A DNA stretch of 64,000 nt from Chrysoporthe austroafricana (GCA_001051155.2 JYIP02000016.1:63324-127323), one strand, 5' to 3'; positions 1-12,895 are shown, numbered from the stretch's first letter. Translations and numbers: made by a program. Notes: generated from the letters alone by a model not told the origin.

Positions 1-1587
1 TCCCGCCCGGTTTGAAACACTTTGCCAAGGGTTCCGTTGGGCGCAGCTTGGTGTCCAGGTCCCGCACATGGCGTGCAAAAATCTCCAAATCGGCTGGGTG
101 AGATAAATAGCGCGGGTCAATGGTGGGCGGCACGCTTGCGTCCGTCGAGGCAATATGACTGCTTCCTCGCGAGAAGGGATGCGACTGGATGCAGCCCAGG
201 CTGGCAAAATTCTCAGGGTGGAGCTTCGAGCCGACGAAGCTGCTGCTGCCCTCGTGCAGGTTCGCCTGCGCGAGGAACATGAGCCAGGCGCCTGAGGTGG
301 CGTCGGGCTTCTCGAGAATGCCGCGGAGAACGTCGAACTGCTCTTGCTCCCCGGGGCGCCGAGGCTGGCCCACAGCTGTTTTCAGAAGTTCGGCGGCGTC
401 CTTGGTAGGCATAAAAGCGTGAGACTGCATGCCTCCCATAGTAAAGGGCCCAGCTTTGTGCTCGAAGTAGAGCTTTTGCGCAGTAGCCATGGCTTCGGGC
501 TCCTGCCGCAGCAGTGGGTCGCCAGTAACGACACCATCGACCACCTCGTAGCTCAAGCCAGTCATGAGATGATCTTGGAGGTTCTCCCCCACACCTGGAA
601 GGTCGATAAGGACGGGAATGTCATGCTGTTTCAACAGGTCCTTGCTACCAATGCCTGAGAGCTCGAGAAGTTTGGGAGTATTGAAGACTCCTGCGGCGAG
701 AACAATCTCCTTTCCCGCAATGAACTCCTGGGTCTTGCCATCGACTACAACTTGAACGCCAATAGCCTTAACGGGGCCGGAATTGGTATTGCTTAATAGA
801 ACTTTCTGGACTTGCGCCTTCGTCACGATCTGAACATTAGGCTTCTGCTGAGCAGGAATGCCGTACGCAGAGCTAGCATAGCCTCGAACCTTGGATTCTG
901 GGTCCACAGTTGCTGCATTGCTGTACGCACCGAGCGAGTTGCCCGAGAAAGGATCTGGTGCACGTCAGTACAAGCATAGAGGAGATGGGAATAATAAGGT
1001 GATATTTTGTGCAACATACCGTCGGTTGTGACACTGTTCAGGGTGCGGAAAGCATCTATCCACGCCTTGGCTAAGGGATTTTGTAGAACACCTGGAAACG
1101 ACACTTTGATAGGCCCTGACGTCCCACGAAAGTCATCATTGATCCAGTCAATCCCAAGATGATCACGGGTTTCCTTATCCGGCGGGGGAATGAGGGTGTA
1201 GAATTTCTTATAAAAGGGGACGAGCCCTGGCCAGTCCCACCCTGGGTTGCCTAGTTGAGCCCACGCATCGATCTCCGCTTGTGACGGGGCAATGAACGCC
1301 TGGCCGTTGATGGCAGAGGATCCGCCCAAAGCCTTGCCTTGGGGCGCGCCGATCGAGCGGCCTTTCAGACCCTGCTGGGGAACAGATTTGTACTGTCAGT
1401 CGGCATCCGAGCCTATAAGAGTGGTAAAAAAGGCAGGTACGTTGACCCGAGGGTCAGCACTGAGGTCTTCGCCAGCCTCCAGAACCATAACCTGTACATT
1501 GGGGTCCTCAGCAAGGCGGCTGGCGACGACAAGGCCTGAGGTGCCGCCGCCAATGATAATGTAGTCTGGTGAAGAGGGGGCAGCCAT
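1..1587 (-). pseudogene. GMC-family FAD oxidoreductase, 3' end beyond window, one in-frame stop
   Basis: Glucose-methanol-choline oxidoreductases use FAD to oxidise alcohols or aldehydes; the substrate cannot be read here. The ATG at 1585-1587 opens with a Rossmann dinucleotide site (IIIGGGTSGLVVASRL, about residues 8-23). The GMC signature GKALGGSSAINGQ and the segment LAAGVFNTPKLLELSGIG follow. An intron at 955-1019 (GTATGT donor, CTGAC branch, CAG acceptor) restores the frame. The coding region leaves the window at base 1, so the C-terminal catalytic part is unseen. In-frame TGA at 1396-1398 sits between GSDAD and QYKSVPQ, where the family has Trp. A 48-base intron from GTACCT could remove the stop but would also delete conserved residues and has its branch site next to the acceptor. 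The gene is therefore a pseudogene or a recoded transcript. Family is certain; functional state is not. Confidence 0.88.
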
Positions 1588-3599
1588 GGCGTCGTAAAGA
1601 TTTGCAGTGTGTGTATCTTGTGTTCTGGGAGAGTACAAGAGCTAAGTGCCGGTAGAAATCAGGGATAAGCATAGTCAATTGACGCGGGAGTCGACATAAC
1701 GCTCTGCAATGTGATTGCCGTTGGCCCCCACAGGGTAGCTGCATGTTAGCCTTCAGGTTGAGAACGGCAATGATGAGGGCTATCCCTGTCTCTGACCAGT
1801 CGCTGTGGCGCAGCGAGCCGCCCCATGTTACAGTGATGCCGCACGGTGTTATGCGGCTGAATTTGCTATTCCACCACTATAACCAACGTTTATATCCGAC
1901 CCCAATACGACGGCGTCTCGAGCGCGTCACTTAAATGCTGGACCAACGGTTACATTTAAGACAAGTCATAGAGCCAATAGTCACACTAAGACTAGTTTGC
2001 ACTAACATCTACTCACGCTACAATCTAGCGTTGGGATGGATGACCGTGCAGCTCGCTGGCTTTACGCGCCGGTTGTACGGCATAGTCTCAATGAATGGCC
2101 ATTGGCGAGGCTACAGCCTGCTTCTTCTTGGTTTTGCAACGGAAGCTCGGACTCCACTCTCAACGTGACGCCTCATACCGTTCTGATTCTCGTTTCCCTT
2201 CAGGTAGTACTCGACCGCATATACCAGGACGCAGATCGGCAAATCTAGATCCGAGGAGGATCATGAACTGTGGCAGTAGGCACGCGTCAGGCTGAACGCG
2301 GAATCTACAATGAGTGAGTCGCAGAATGCTCACTGACAGCGACAAATTGGCTTCCATGTCTTGCTAGAAAGTAGAAAAGGGATCCATATGGACGCACTTG
2401 AGCAATCCAGGCCTGTCCGTAGTACATATAACTGTCTAGTGTCTCTGTCCCGCATACCTATAGCATCACTGCTAGACCCATCAGGCTGTCCCGCTTCTCA
2501 ATTCGTCAGCATACATTAGAGATTGCTGATCATCATGGTTTCCGTTCATATACTGCTTAGTTTGGTCACTGTCGTTGTCGGTGTAAGTCGACTACAAACC
2601 GTCGACTTGGGCACCAGTCTCCACGACTCTCGAAGCATTGGTGCAGCGTCTACAGATGTACCACCCTAGGCTCGGTCAACCCAGAACATGTCTCTAGCCA
2701 GTTATCGTTGTTTTCTAGCTACTAGTGCTGGCCAGCGGCCTCGACCTAGAGTGCCTTCAACAGAACCATCGGAGACCGGCTCATTGCAACTGTCCCGCTG
2801 GCTGCTCCATGCCACGATGATGCCTTTGAACCCTACAGCTCAAACCAGTGCGCGGCTCTACAGGCTGACCAGTTAACTTGGGCGGTTGCGCATCTCGATG
2901 CTGCTACGGGGCTCGGTCCAGAGGAGGCCGCCGGAGTAGTCTCATGGATATGGAGGAAGATGAACCTGCAACGCAGGATTGAGTGCTGATGATGATGACA
3001 ATGATGTGGGACAAGATGAAGACGAGGATATGTGCCGCCAGGACAGGTTCGTGCCGCGGAGGAGTTCGGGAGCAGATCCAAGGTAGCTGAGGGAGGGAAA
3101 CCCAAAGACTATGAGTGAGACGAGGCCCTCGTACCCGTCTTTGGAGGTACAGACCCTTGCACCCACACTCGCACACACACACCTTTACATGCTTTCTCTG
3201 TGGAGAAAAAGAAAAATCCAAGAAGACGTACTAGCCACTGCTTTCATATGCGCACATGCATATTATATGCTAAAGATAATTGATCAATTGTTCTATCGTT
3301 AAACGTCGAATTTAAGACGAGATCGCGCGTTATATGGAAAATTGATATACATAAAGCTGGAAATGAGCTTTTGGCAAGATTCAAGATTCTTAAGTGAAGC
3401 AGATGAGATCGAAGGAGGAAGTGTTAGGGCTCTTGACATTTCTAGTTGTGACGAATAGATTCCTCTACTGGAAAATTGCAGCTATGTCTACAATGTCTCT
3501 ACCCGCCAGGCCGACGTGTGAAGCCTTGCGAGAAAAACATGAACTGGTCTACGCAGTAGCCTTTGACATCTTTGAAAGTATGGTGGACTGGCTGCCTGC
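1588..3599. other. intergenic, no gene recognised
   Basis: Two kilobases between the GMC start and the 3' end of the BBE-like gene. Open frames are short, lack recognisable domains and overlap on both strands. The first few hundred bases above 1588 must hold the GMC promoter, but I see no clear TATA element. I see no RNA gene or repeat here. Confidence 0.5.
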
Positions 3600-5663
3600 C
3601 TACAACTCGTCGTGCACCGTGGACTCAAGCGCGTATTCGGTTGGCAGCGGGTTGTTGTAGGCAAAGACATTGCTCGGGTCCCACTTGTTCTTCAGCGCTG
3701 CCAGCTTCGGAAGTTTCGTAGCACCGTAAATGCTCTCAATCGGCTCGTCGCCGTGTGCGTAGCTCACGTAGACTGACAACTCGGGATATCCCGAGGTCTC
3801 GTGGAAGTCACTGCGGAGCTCAGGCCCTAGTAGGCTTGCTGCATCAGCGGCGGCATTTTCACCCTCTGGGTAAGAGAAATCAAGGATCCTACAGAGTTCA
3901 GAAGTCAGCGACCACATTGCTGCAAAGCTTGTAGCACGCATGTCCAATTGTTGTGCAGGCAGGGTCTTTGAAAAACGAAAGCGCTGGAAGCCATGATAAC
4001 AAGGATACTCATTACAAGCAGTAGTAGAGGTTAGGAGGGGACACGCACAAGTTGCCCAATGCGTCTCTCCATGGATATGCCGTCTCGTCATCGGAGACAG
4101 CCATCACGGCTTGGTTGGGAAAGGTCTCAAGGAGAAGAGCACTCTTTCGTGCGGCAGGATGGTTTTCGTACAATTTGGCCATCTTGTTGAAAGCCTTCTC
4201 GAAGGTCGGGCCCGATATCTGGCGCACGTTGGCCGAGTACGTATTGACCCGCTGTTCCTTTGTGCAGAGTGCCGAGTCTACGCCGAAGCCTTGTACCTCC
4301 AATAGCTTGTTCCACGGAACATAGTTGGCGCTGACCACAGGCGGCTCCAATTCGAGGGCACGGGCGATGACTTCTCGGGCCTTGGCTTCCGTGCCCCTGT
4401 ATGCCTAGTTGGTAAGAATGGCAGCCTATAGGTTGTATGCACCCAGTCAGCAGGCCAGTATATACAAAAGAGATAAATCGTATTATACGCCAAACTTCAT
4501 AATCCTGACCAGAAAGGAGAGCGGGGAGAGCAGAGCAGGGAGAGAAGAGTGCAGAGTGAAGAGGGCACGGGTGTCTTACACCACCAACGTCCGCGTTATA
4601 ATGCACAATGCTAGCAACCGCAAGCTCCGGTGGCATGGTGCCACTGAAGGATTCCAGGACCTTGAAATATGCGGCAGCCATCGGGGCAGGGAAGAGCATG
4701 TCGATGGACGTAATGTGGTCCGCAGCTTCGGTGTCGTCCTGAATCTTCTGGAGCTTATAGGTAGCCTCTACGACAATTCCGAAGTTGAAACCGGCACCAC
4801 GAATGCCCCAGAACAGGTCTGGATCGGACTTATTATCCACCTCGATGATATCTCCGCTGGCCGTAAGGAGACGGACGGACATCAGGCTGTCGATAATGAG
4901 GCCGTAGACACCTGACCAGCGAGTGATTCCCGCACCAAGAGTCACGCCTGCCAGGCCGGGACAACTGGCTTGACCCGTCGCTGTCGGTGGTTGAATAAGT
5001 TAACAAGATCTAAAAACCTTTTTTTTTTCTTTTTTCTAGGATTGCTTCGCTTCTTACCCATGTCGAAACCGGCTTCGTATACCAGGTCAATAACGTCGCG
5101 GGTGCACACCCCTCCGCCAATCGTAAGGGTTCCGGCTGTTGCGTCCACATTGACTGTATTGAATTTGCTGAGGTCGATAGCCAGGCCATCCTTAAGGTTC
5201 CCCAGAGTGGTACCCTTGCCATGTCGACCGCCGCTCGTGGCGAGAAAAGAGATGTTGTGACGCCTCGCGAGCTTGACCTGAGCCAAGGGACCAATGCTTC
5301 AGCAGACAATCTCCCAAGGAGGCTTTATCTTGGTCTCCGTAGCATTCTCTCCACAGCCATCCACTGTTTTTTACTTACAGCCTTGATCAGATCAGTCTCT
5401 GTTGCGGGACTGATGGCAGCGGCGTACGTTGGAGGCGCAAAGGTTGTCCATCGCTGCGTCACGTCCCCAAAGGCCGCTTCACCAGGCCAAAAGATGAGAG
5501 TCTCGGCAGACCATTCAATACTGCTGCTTGACAAAAGAGCTCTCAAGTCAGTTGGGGGCGCAGCGGAAGCCAGATCTTCGTTGGCCGCGGCAAAGAAAGA
5601 CCTGACAAAGCAGGTCGCAGCAAGCAAGCGTCGAAACATAAATGTCAGCTGCCTCGGGCCCAT
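3600..5663 (-). pseudogene. berberine-bridge-like FAD oxidoreductase, five exons, one in-frame TAG, C-terminal HDEL
   Basis: FAD_binding_4/BBE enzymes carry out oxidations, often with bicovalent FAD, and many act in fungal secondary metabolism. Five exons (5663-5379, 5277-5058, 4980-4580, 4425-4049, 3888-3600) join in frame to about 523 codons, normal for the family. Visible are a hydrophobic N-terminus that looks like a signal peptide, the SGGRHGKG loop (likely histidyl-FAD), GQASCPGLAGVTLGAG (likely cysteinyl-FAD), LFWGIRGAGFNFGIV, and the BBE tail WDPSNVFAYNNPLP. The ATG at 5663 has the better start context; 5639 is an alternative. The protein ends in HDEL, the fungal ER-retention signal. 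TAG at 4405-4407 interrupts AAILTN/AYRGTEAKAREV, where Trp is expected. Using the AG of that TAG as acceptor would skip the stop at the cost of six strand residues. Family is secure; activity is doubtful. Confidence 0.85.
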
Positions 5664-6345
5664 GATTGAATTTTCTCTCTTTTTTTTCCTTCTTCTCCCC
5701 TTCCCAATATAAACCAAAAGAAAACAAAAAATATTACAAGAGTGATGATTGCATTCAAGGTGGAGCTCTAAAAAATGGAAAAGAGGAGAAAAGGGGAGGG
5801 AAGAAGGCTAGCTAGCCGTGGAGGTCATCAAAAAATGGAGAACGGCAGGACCCTGGCATCAGCTACGGATCGACCGCCGCAAGATCAGGCCTAAACGGTG
5901 CAAGTTCCCCTTTCGATGATCTGTTCAACGCGGTCAGCGATCCTGGACCAGAACGCGGTCATATGCAGATGCTAAACTCGAATGGTCTTTGTTGGGTTGA
6001 TAGTTCGAGAATCCGCTCAAAGTCTGATGTTTCGGCCTACATCGTCACAGTAGACCTAAGGATCACTGCTCAAGATGAGGGATCAGGGGGGAGAAAAAAG
6101 AAAAGAAGGATAGGTGGGGGCCGAAACTAACAAAGAAGAGTCAGATGTGTGAATCAGAACTTAGGGTCATGAAGACTTCGTACATAGTACTTGGTAATCA
6201 ATCATCGTAACATTGTACATAGATTGGTCCAATGTCACCGTTGGAGGTTGGTCTCCACCGGACTGCATACAGAATTACAAGTGATTGCATTGTTTTTGGA
6301 TATTCCAAAATACTGCAGGATCTGCAGCTAACTGCATACGGAGGA
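5664..6345. other. intergenic, upstream of the BBE-like gene
   Basis: This stretch holds the presumed promoter side of the BBE-like gene, including a pyrimidine-rich tract on the minus strand just above its start. No coding frame, repeat or RNA gene is apparent. Confidence 0.4.
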
Positions 6346-6693
6346 TCAAGGACTAAAACTTATAGAGTAGCATTTCCGGCCGTTGGCTGGGCTTAACCAC
6401 GTACGTGATAACTGGGTTCGATTTGCTGTCTGTCGTTGTGTCTGTCTAGAAGGGAAGAGGGAAAGAAAGCCGTGGGCAACAGCCAGAGCGTGGAAATGGC
6501 TTTGCCCTGGCGCACGGGCCATATCCTGGCCCGTGCCCATATGCCAGAGTGAATCTTTGGGCAGATCCGCCACTGCATCAAAGACTTGGGTGGCGGTTTG
6601 GTTGAAGCTGACCCCCCACATTCGGTAAATGTGCCTGGTCTTTCCTCGGTCGTCTTCAAATTGCATTAGGATCGACCTTTCTGATGGGTCCAA
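6346..6693 (-). other. uncharacterised open frame without an ATG
   Basis: A 115-codon open frame with no ATG at its head (a TTG lies there). The first 60 or so residues look protein-like (FEDDRGKTRHIYRMWG, then FDAVADLPKDSLWHMGTG); the remainder is low-quality sequence. It could be one exon or a relic of a gene with lost neighbouring exons. I do not recognise the family and found no convincing splice partners upstream. Confidence 0.2.
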
Positions 6694-6864
6694 ACCCGTA
6701 CGTTTTCGTCCTCCTCTCGATCTAACCTCTTGCTCTCACAAGTTCACGGCAGCCCCTCAAGTTGTTTTGGCGCCCCACCGTCCACAACTCCCTCCACGAG
6801 TCCACCTACCCCTCGTTATGGTCCTCGAAAGAACAAAAACACCATAGCACAACACATATAGCCG

Positions 6865-7092
6865 ATGTCGACAAGCTTGGATAGTATACCTGCATTAGCG
6901 CCTCCAGACGACGTGACGCCGAACTACGAGGATCCTCCGAACCAAGATGCCCTCGGATACGAAGTCTTGCGTGCTGACCTCGCGTTGTCCACAGTCGCTG
7001 TCGCGCTCCGCAGGGAGCAAGTATTGGATTCCCCAAGCAGACGGTCTATTGTGCAAGGCTTGATCATCACTAGGCACGCGATTTGGGCATGA
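6865..7092 (+). pseudogene. N-terminal fragment resembling a fungal rhodopsin-domain membrane protein
   Basis: The ATG at 6865 begins about 45 residues (MSTSLDSIPALAPPDDVTP, then PPNQDALGYEVL and LALSTVAVALR) that match, from memory, the N-terminus of the fungal rhodopsin-domain or DUF3468 integral membrane proteins: a PALxPPxGVxPN opening followed by the first membrane helix. After the ALR motif the family normally continues with RxYxR and a conserved acidic DDY loop; none of this follows in any frame. The 3' side runs into the convergent CorA-like gene. It is best explained as a truncated leftover copy. Confidence 0.4.
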
Positions 7093-7287
7093 ACTCAGAA
7101 AAGTATTCTCTATTTAGGGCAAGCTTGAGTAGCGACCAAAGAGCCTTCCAAAGTGCTACAAGGACGAAAGACCAAATTGCAAACATACAGATTGTCGATG
7201 AGCCTCTTTTGCTGCATCATAGTCGGGAGGGGCAATCAAGGAGTACTCAATGTGCGCAGGAGGTAAACACGACCGTCTCAGCTGAGA

Positions 7288-9273
7288 TTAAGCTAGAGCT
7301 TCGGCCCAAGTGCGCACCTTGTTCAACGTCCTCTTTCGCAGTGTCGCAAGGATCTTGTTTTCCATTTGCTCAATCGCATCTTCCAAGTCAAGCTCCTCCT
7401 GCATGTGTCTCCGCTCTCTCGTCCTCTCCCATAACCACCAACACGCGAAAGCAATCGCAGTCAGCGGAAAGGCAACCGCAAAATAGATCCAGAGACGAGA
7501 GGATACAATGGCGCCGGCAGCTACAAGATATACGGTCAGAGCTTGCACCTAGGCATAGGGATTGGTTATGGAGTGGCACCCAGCGCCCCAGGCGGCCCCG
7601 GCTGGCTTACTAGGCTGAAAGTCGAAGAAGCTCATGCTGAACATGGATGCGAGGAAGGTCCCGGGAAGAAATGTAGCCCCTAACACGGCGAGCGTCTTCA
7701 TGGCTTCGCTGTCATGTTTGCTGAGGAGTGCTAGACGTCTTGAAGAGCCCGCCATTTCCAGACTCAGCTTACTGTCTTTCGACGCCATAATCGTGAGCAA
7801 CTATTTATAGCACCATTGTCGGTCGACTCAGCTAAGAAGGTTCTGTAGAGTTGTATTGAGGCTTGAATTTGGGTATCAGGCGGACACTGACCATGTTTCG
7901 TTGGATGTTGAGTCGTTCCATCGATGTGTGCACATAATTTTGAACACCATCTAGTTTGTTCTCATGAAATTGGAGACGGCTGAGCATATCTTGGTGGGCC
8001 TTGGAGAGCTTGAGGTCGTCTTCTCCGGCCAGATACGCCTTCCAGAACCCATTCATGGCGTCCTGCAGGCCATGTACGATCCTCTTCCACGCGTCTGGGC
8101 TCTTCCACAAGATCTGAGCCTGACACTCCGCGATGTCCCGATTTATCTGGTCAACATCAAAAATTCCGTCCGTGACGTAGCGATCTGACTGATCTTCCAT
8201 GATCTCATTTCTCATTGAGACTGCGTACTCCAATCTGCGCAGCCAGTCTCGAGCATCGCGCTGTTTCTTCTCATCCCGCGTCGACAACTCTTGAGACAAC
8301 GTGATCATCGGGATGAGCAGTGGATGTCCAATCTCGCTCATGCTGCATGTGAGGTGATGAATTATCTCCCGGCAATTTGAAGAAGGGGTTCCCTTCAGAA
8401 ACCCTGTGGTCATGCAGTCTTGCAACGAGTAAGACAACATGAGTTCCCAGCCGCGGGTTTTACCGTACTTCCTCGCGTCTGCTTTTCGGAAGAGAATCTC
8501 TGATTCCAGGTACTACTCGTTAGTCCATCACAACTAATTATCGTACCTCTCCATTTCCCATTATAAAGCTCATCCAGCACCTGCAGCAAAGGACTCACGA
8601 AGGCGTAGATCCTCTTGAATGCCCTCACAATTGTACCAAAAGAACGGCCCGACGGCACCAGAAGTCTCAATGCCACGGGTTGAAAGGTGGAACTCCCTGA
8701 CCATGGAAGTGTACGCTTCGGATTTCAGAGACATAACGAAGGGCGAGAAGGTCTCAGGATTCTTTGCATCCAGCTGAAGTCTAAGTAATCATCCGTCAAC
8801 CGGATATGTCGCGAGGCGGGATCAACTGATGCAAAATCTCACATCATTCGTAGACCGCTTTTCACCTTCACAGTCTCCGGCAATGTAGGAGGTGAAAATT
8901 GGCCCTGCGTCATAGTCGTAGTTAGGATGGTGGGTGATATTTTAGAGCCCGTTGATGTTGTCTCAGGGCAAGCGGGCTGGTGCTGTCCGCTCAGAAGTCG
9001 AGATCCGCGTTGGGAAATACCTGACAATGCACGAAATCCCTAAATACATCATTGGCAAGTTCTCCCGTCCTCTGCAGATTGTACTGGGGATCCTTCAACG
9101 CCAGGAACAATCAGTGATCTAGAGCTCAGTCCTGAAAAGCCAAGGCAGCACCACCGAACAAGTAAACATCGGTTCTGAGAACTTACAGAGTAGTTGTAAA
9201 TTTCAAGGAAGGACGTCACTTCCTCTACATATCTAAACCTTCCAACGTGTGTCTCAAACAAATAATTCTCCAT
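7288..9273 (-). CDS. CorA-like fungal membrane protein, seven exons
   Basis: Seven exons (9273-9187, 9092-9021, 8904-8843, 8780-8599, 8499-7892, 7800-7611, 7520-7288) join in frame to 477 residues with GT-AG introns of 62-116 bases. The C-terminus carries the CorA-type pair of membrane helices: ETLAVLGATFLPGTFLAS-like sequence (actual MKTLAVLGATFLPGTFLAS), then MFSMSFFDF, then RLWIYFAVAFPLTAIAFACW. The long soluble N-terminal part ends in a helical stretch (LDGVQNYVHTSMERLNIQ) typical of the CorA stalk. True CorA magnesium channels have a GMN motif between the helices; here FSMSFF replaces it, as is common in fungal CorA-like proteins of unknown role, so Mg2+ transport should not be assumed. 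Splice sites in the N-terminal third were chosen by frame and similarity and are less certain. The frame has no internal stop, unlike several neighbours. Confidence 0.82.
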
Positions 9274-12200
9274 ACCGCAATCAAATCGCCAGCATATCAC
9301 AACCAACGCATAAAACGGCAATCAAGAGTCAAGAATTCAGCTCCTCGATAACGGCGCTATGGGCTCTTAAGAGAATCCAGTTTGCATCTCTTGCATCGGG
9401 GCAGTGCTTTGACCGTACCCAATCGGTACAAGAAGCTTCCTGTGAAGGCCCTCTAGCCGTCTTACTGTGCATGCGATGTCTTACGCCACTGGGCGGTGCA
9501 GGCCCACTTGGACGTAGGCTGCGCCTCCCCGCTACACACTTACGCATCAGACTATAATCATAACGTGTAGCTCGTTTATTCGCTCTCCAGAAACCCAAAA
9601 TATGATACCTTAGATCATGCTGTTGTTAGGTGTCGAGTACCTCGCAGGCACACCCTCACCCCCACTAGCGTGGTGCCTGATGGCAAGGAAAGCTGGGTCG
9701 CGGTGACTGACATACAAATTAGTATATTACAAATAAGTTAAAAGATGCCCTTATGCTCTACTCTTCCTTACGCACCGCTATAGCTAACTATACAATATAT
9801 ACATATATATAAATTCTCTTCTTGCTGATTAAGATCTCGCGTATAGGACTTCCGTAGGCAAAGCATCTTTAGACTGTAGTTATAAGCTGCTACTTCATTC
9901 AAGTTTAGCAGCAAATGGCATGAAATATTATAGCGAAGCGTTCAATTTAGCACAACCCTTGTCAACTTGTATACCATACTATGCCTATGATATTGGGTGG
10001 AATAGCCTAACGTGCTCTTGATGTTAGATTATAGCGATGACTTGGAGCAGGTCAATCTTATTGCGGCCATGAAATTCGGTCTTGTGCTGGACTCACGCCT
10101 TCGTCCTCAGTGAAAGCAAGAGAGTCATCTTCAGGTTCATTAAATAAACAGTCGAGGCAATAAGGAGAAATAGCAGTCAATTTCCAACAAAGTGTTTTTT
10201 TTACTTTCACTCGTATGCTTCCCCACGCCCCTACATCCGTTTTTGCACAGCCACAACCATTGCAGACCAACCGCTCAGCCAGCTTATTACCCCGGTTGCG
10301 TATTTTGCCCCGCTCCTGCAGACCTAAGCTCAGCTTAAGCAGTATTAAACCATGCATTCCCTTTCTATCGCTTTCCCTCTCACTCCGTCACTTTCGCACT
10401 ACCTGGTCCCGGCATTTCACCAGTCTAAGTTTTGATTTGGAGGCACGCGATACAGGCTTCGAAATCAGCGAAGTTAGCGAACGCGAAGCAGATATTGAGG
10501 ACTAGCTACATCAAACCAGTCCCACTCCCGTCTTGTCGGCGCGCGAATCACTCGTACCAGGTCATTATTGCGTATATGAATATGCAATCCCACGTGTTGT
10601 CTATGGGATCAATTTCTCCCACCCTCACTCATGAGATCGCCAACTCTGCCGCTGGCAACGAAATTTCAAACTATCCCGGAGCTGTACGTCATCACATCTT
10701 TTATCACAGCATGCGTGATAAGGAGAGCGGCAAGACCGGTAGAGCGATTCTTTTTGCCATATATTCGAGAGATAAAAAAGGCCCTCAGAGCGGATATAGG
10801 CTATGCTTGGTACACGATGGATATTATATTTCGTCGGCTACTAAGCAAGCAGGGGAAGCGGAAGATGAAATTGACGCTCTTGAAAAAGACATTCCACAAG
10901 GGCACGAGGAAATGGTTATATTGGGGAAACTGTTGTTACCACCGGAATAGTATTTGATTTCAGAATTGGAGTTCAGGGTCGATTAAGCATCGATGCTTGG
11001 AAAGATTTTGTATGATTCTTCTTCAAGGGCCTGTAAATGATCTAGCAGCAGGAAAATCTAGCTTTACTCTCCTATCATACGCCTCTCATGCTCTTAACCG
11101 GACTCAATGGCCTGTATAAATTCAACTGAAGCATTGGGCTTCAAATTCATATCTCCCAGCCTTACGAAAAAGCCCAGAACATTACCGTCAACATGGCCAT
11201 CGCACTAGCCAAACATTCGTACACAATCACGAGCCAAGGGTCTTGAAATACAAACGATAGCGCGACGCCATAGAAGGAGGCAATTGAACCGAAACCGTAC
11301 AATATTTTTCATTATTGACTTCATGCTAATTAGAGCCTTGCTGTATACGTACTCAGTACTGGCAATTTGGCTGAATATCTCAACAATCAATTGCAGTACG
11401 TAGATTGTCACCTGAGCAAATGTTGAGTTTTCGTTAGGCAAAATACTACCCACTATCCGAATCGGAGCCTGCCCTTGGATAGTTGTAACGGGGTCCGTGG
11501 TTATAGATAAAGGCCTGAGGTGCTGTTGCGTATATCGTGGATAAAGTGAGAATAATAATCCTGATTTTCACCGTATTGATACTTTCAAAGTCTGGCTTGT
11601 AAGTGATTTTGAAAGAAAATGGATACCTTCAAAATGGATATCCTATTACTTCAATCGTTCATATGCGCTCCAGTAGTAGTAGTAGAGATAGTTCAAGTAA
11701 CACATTCCTCTGAGTATATTCATACTCCGTTCTTCGCTGAAGATCAATAGCTCATCCTAGTGTCTCAAGACATGCAAACTTAGAGTGTCTTCTAATCTTT
11801 CCGGATTGGCCCGAGTCATAGTATTTCCTATATACATATCGATATGCCTAAGATGAGTGCAAATAGTTAGAAAGACGATTCTTGTCTCTAAGAAGCGGCC
11901 TAACTCCGCGAGTGGTGCAGTGCCTTACTGATGACAAAGACAGTCGCATTCCTGCCCCGCAATACGACTGTTGCTCTGAAGATATGTGGCTCGAAGAAGT
12001 AAGAGCCCACGATGGAGGGACAAGCTGCCTGAAGACTGTTTACGACTTCATTCTACCAGAGTTCGAGGCCTTCTGCCATCTCCATCCTAGCTATTCGAAC
12101 ATCATGCAGCTCCTTTTGGTCGGCTGGCCCCAGGAGAGTCCTTTTCTGTGCTTTCTATGGAAAGAAACACTCATGAATATCTGCATTGTATTACATGCAC

Positions 12201-12895
12201 TCGGCTCGGAGTCTCCAACGTACAAAAGAGGTACATCACCGCCTACATTGCGCTCGGTCTCTGTACCCTATCAAGCTAGCCTGGCGCATTGAGACCTCAA
12301 GACGAATAATGTTATAATCATACGGTACGATGACCCACGTTGAGGTGTCAGTACTCAGGTAGTCAACTAAGAAGTCAAAAACACCTGTGCATTTAGCCTA
12401 CCCTGGTGTGCTCAGGAAGCACTTAACCAGGGCGCGAATGGTGATTGGTACAAGCAGATGTCTACACATACGACCTTGTCCTTAGCAGACTTTGGGCCAG
12501 TTCGAAAGGCAGCTTTGGAGATGTGCGGCCGAAAAAGCTGAGCTCTGATTTTCTGCCCAGATTCCGGTCACCAGAGCTGTCTACGGATGATGAGAACAAC
12601 ATCCCTTGAAACCCCAATTATTGCCCCATCCAATGGCTGCATTCTAACAAATTAGGCTGAGGCAGCGGTTGATTGTTGATTGTTAAACCTATCCTCGATA
12701 TACGTTCCCCGCCTAACAGTTGTGTTTTTAAAATGCTACTCCGTGCTGAACCACCTTGTTTAAACTTGCAGCTTTTCAATCTTTCTATCATGCAGTCCTT
12801 GTATTGTATGTGCTCTAAATGAAAGGAAAGTTTCAACTAACTAGTGACTAAATATTTTCGAAATCACATATAGAAAATTACTTGTTTTCAAATAT
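9274..12895. other. long intergenic stretch, one weak ORF
   Basis: About 3.6 kb between the start of the CorA-like gene and the 3' end of the P450. The only ATG-led frame of any length with plausible composition is at 10576-10950 (listed separately). A 137-codon frame at 11882-12292 begins with TTG and matches nothing I know. The rest is AT-leaning sequence with short open frames on both strands; I see no RNA gene or transposon end. Confidence 0.4.
10576..10950 (+). CDS. small hypothetical protein, 124 aa
   Basis: The open frame extends upstream to 10432, but the methionine at 10576 (MNMQSHVLSMGSISPTLTHE) gives a more protein-like start. Later segments such as GYRLCLVHDGYYISSATKQ and GHEEMVILGKLLLPPE look like folded protein with an acidic helix between them. 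There is no membrane segment, signal peptide or known motif. It is unsupported by homology and may be chance. Confidence 0.3.
   Translation: MNMQSHVLSMGSISPTLTHEIANSAAGNEISNYPGAVRHHIFYHSMRDKESGKTGRAILFAIYSRDKKGPQSGYRLCLVHDGYYISSATKQAGEAEDEIDALEKDIPQGHEEMVILGKLLLPPE

Noticed and set aside
11882..12292. 137-codon plus-strand frame as a gene
   Set aside because: No ATG (TTG at the start), no known motif, no splice partner.
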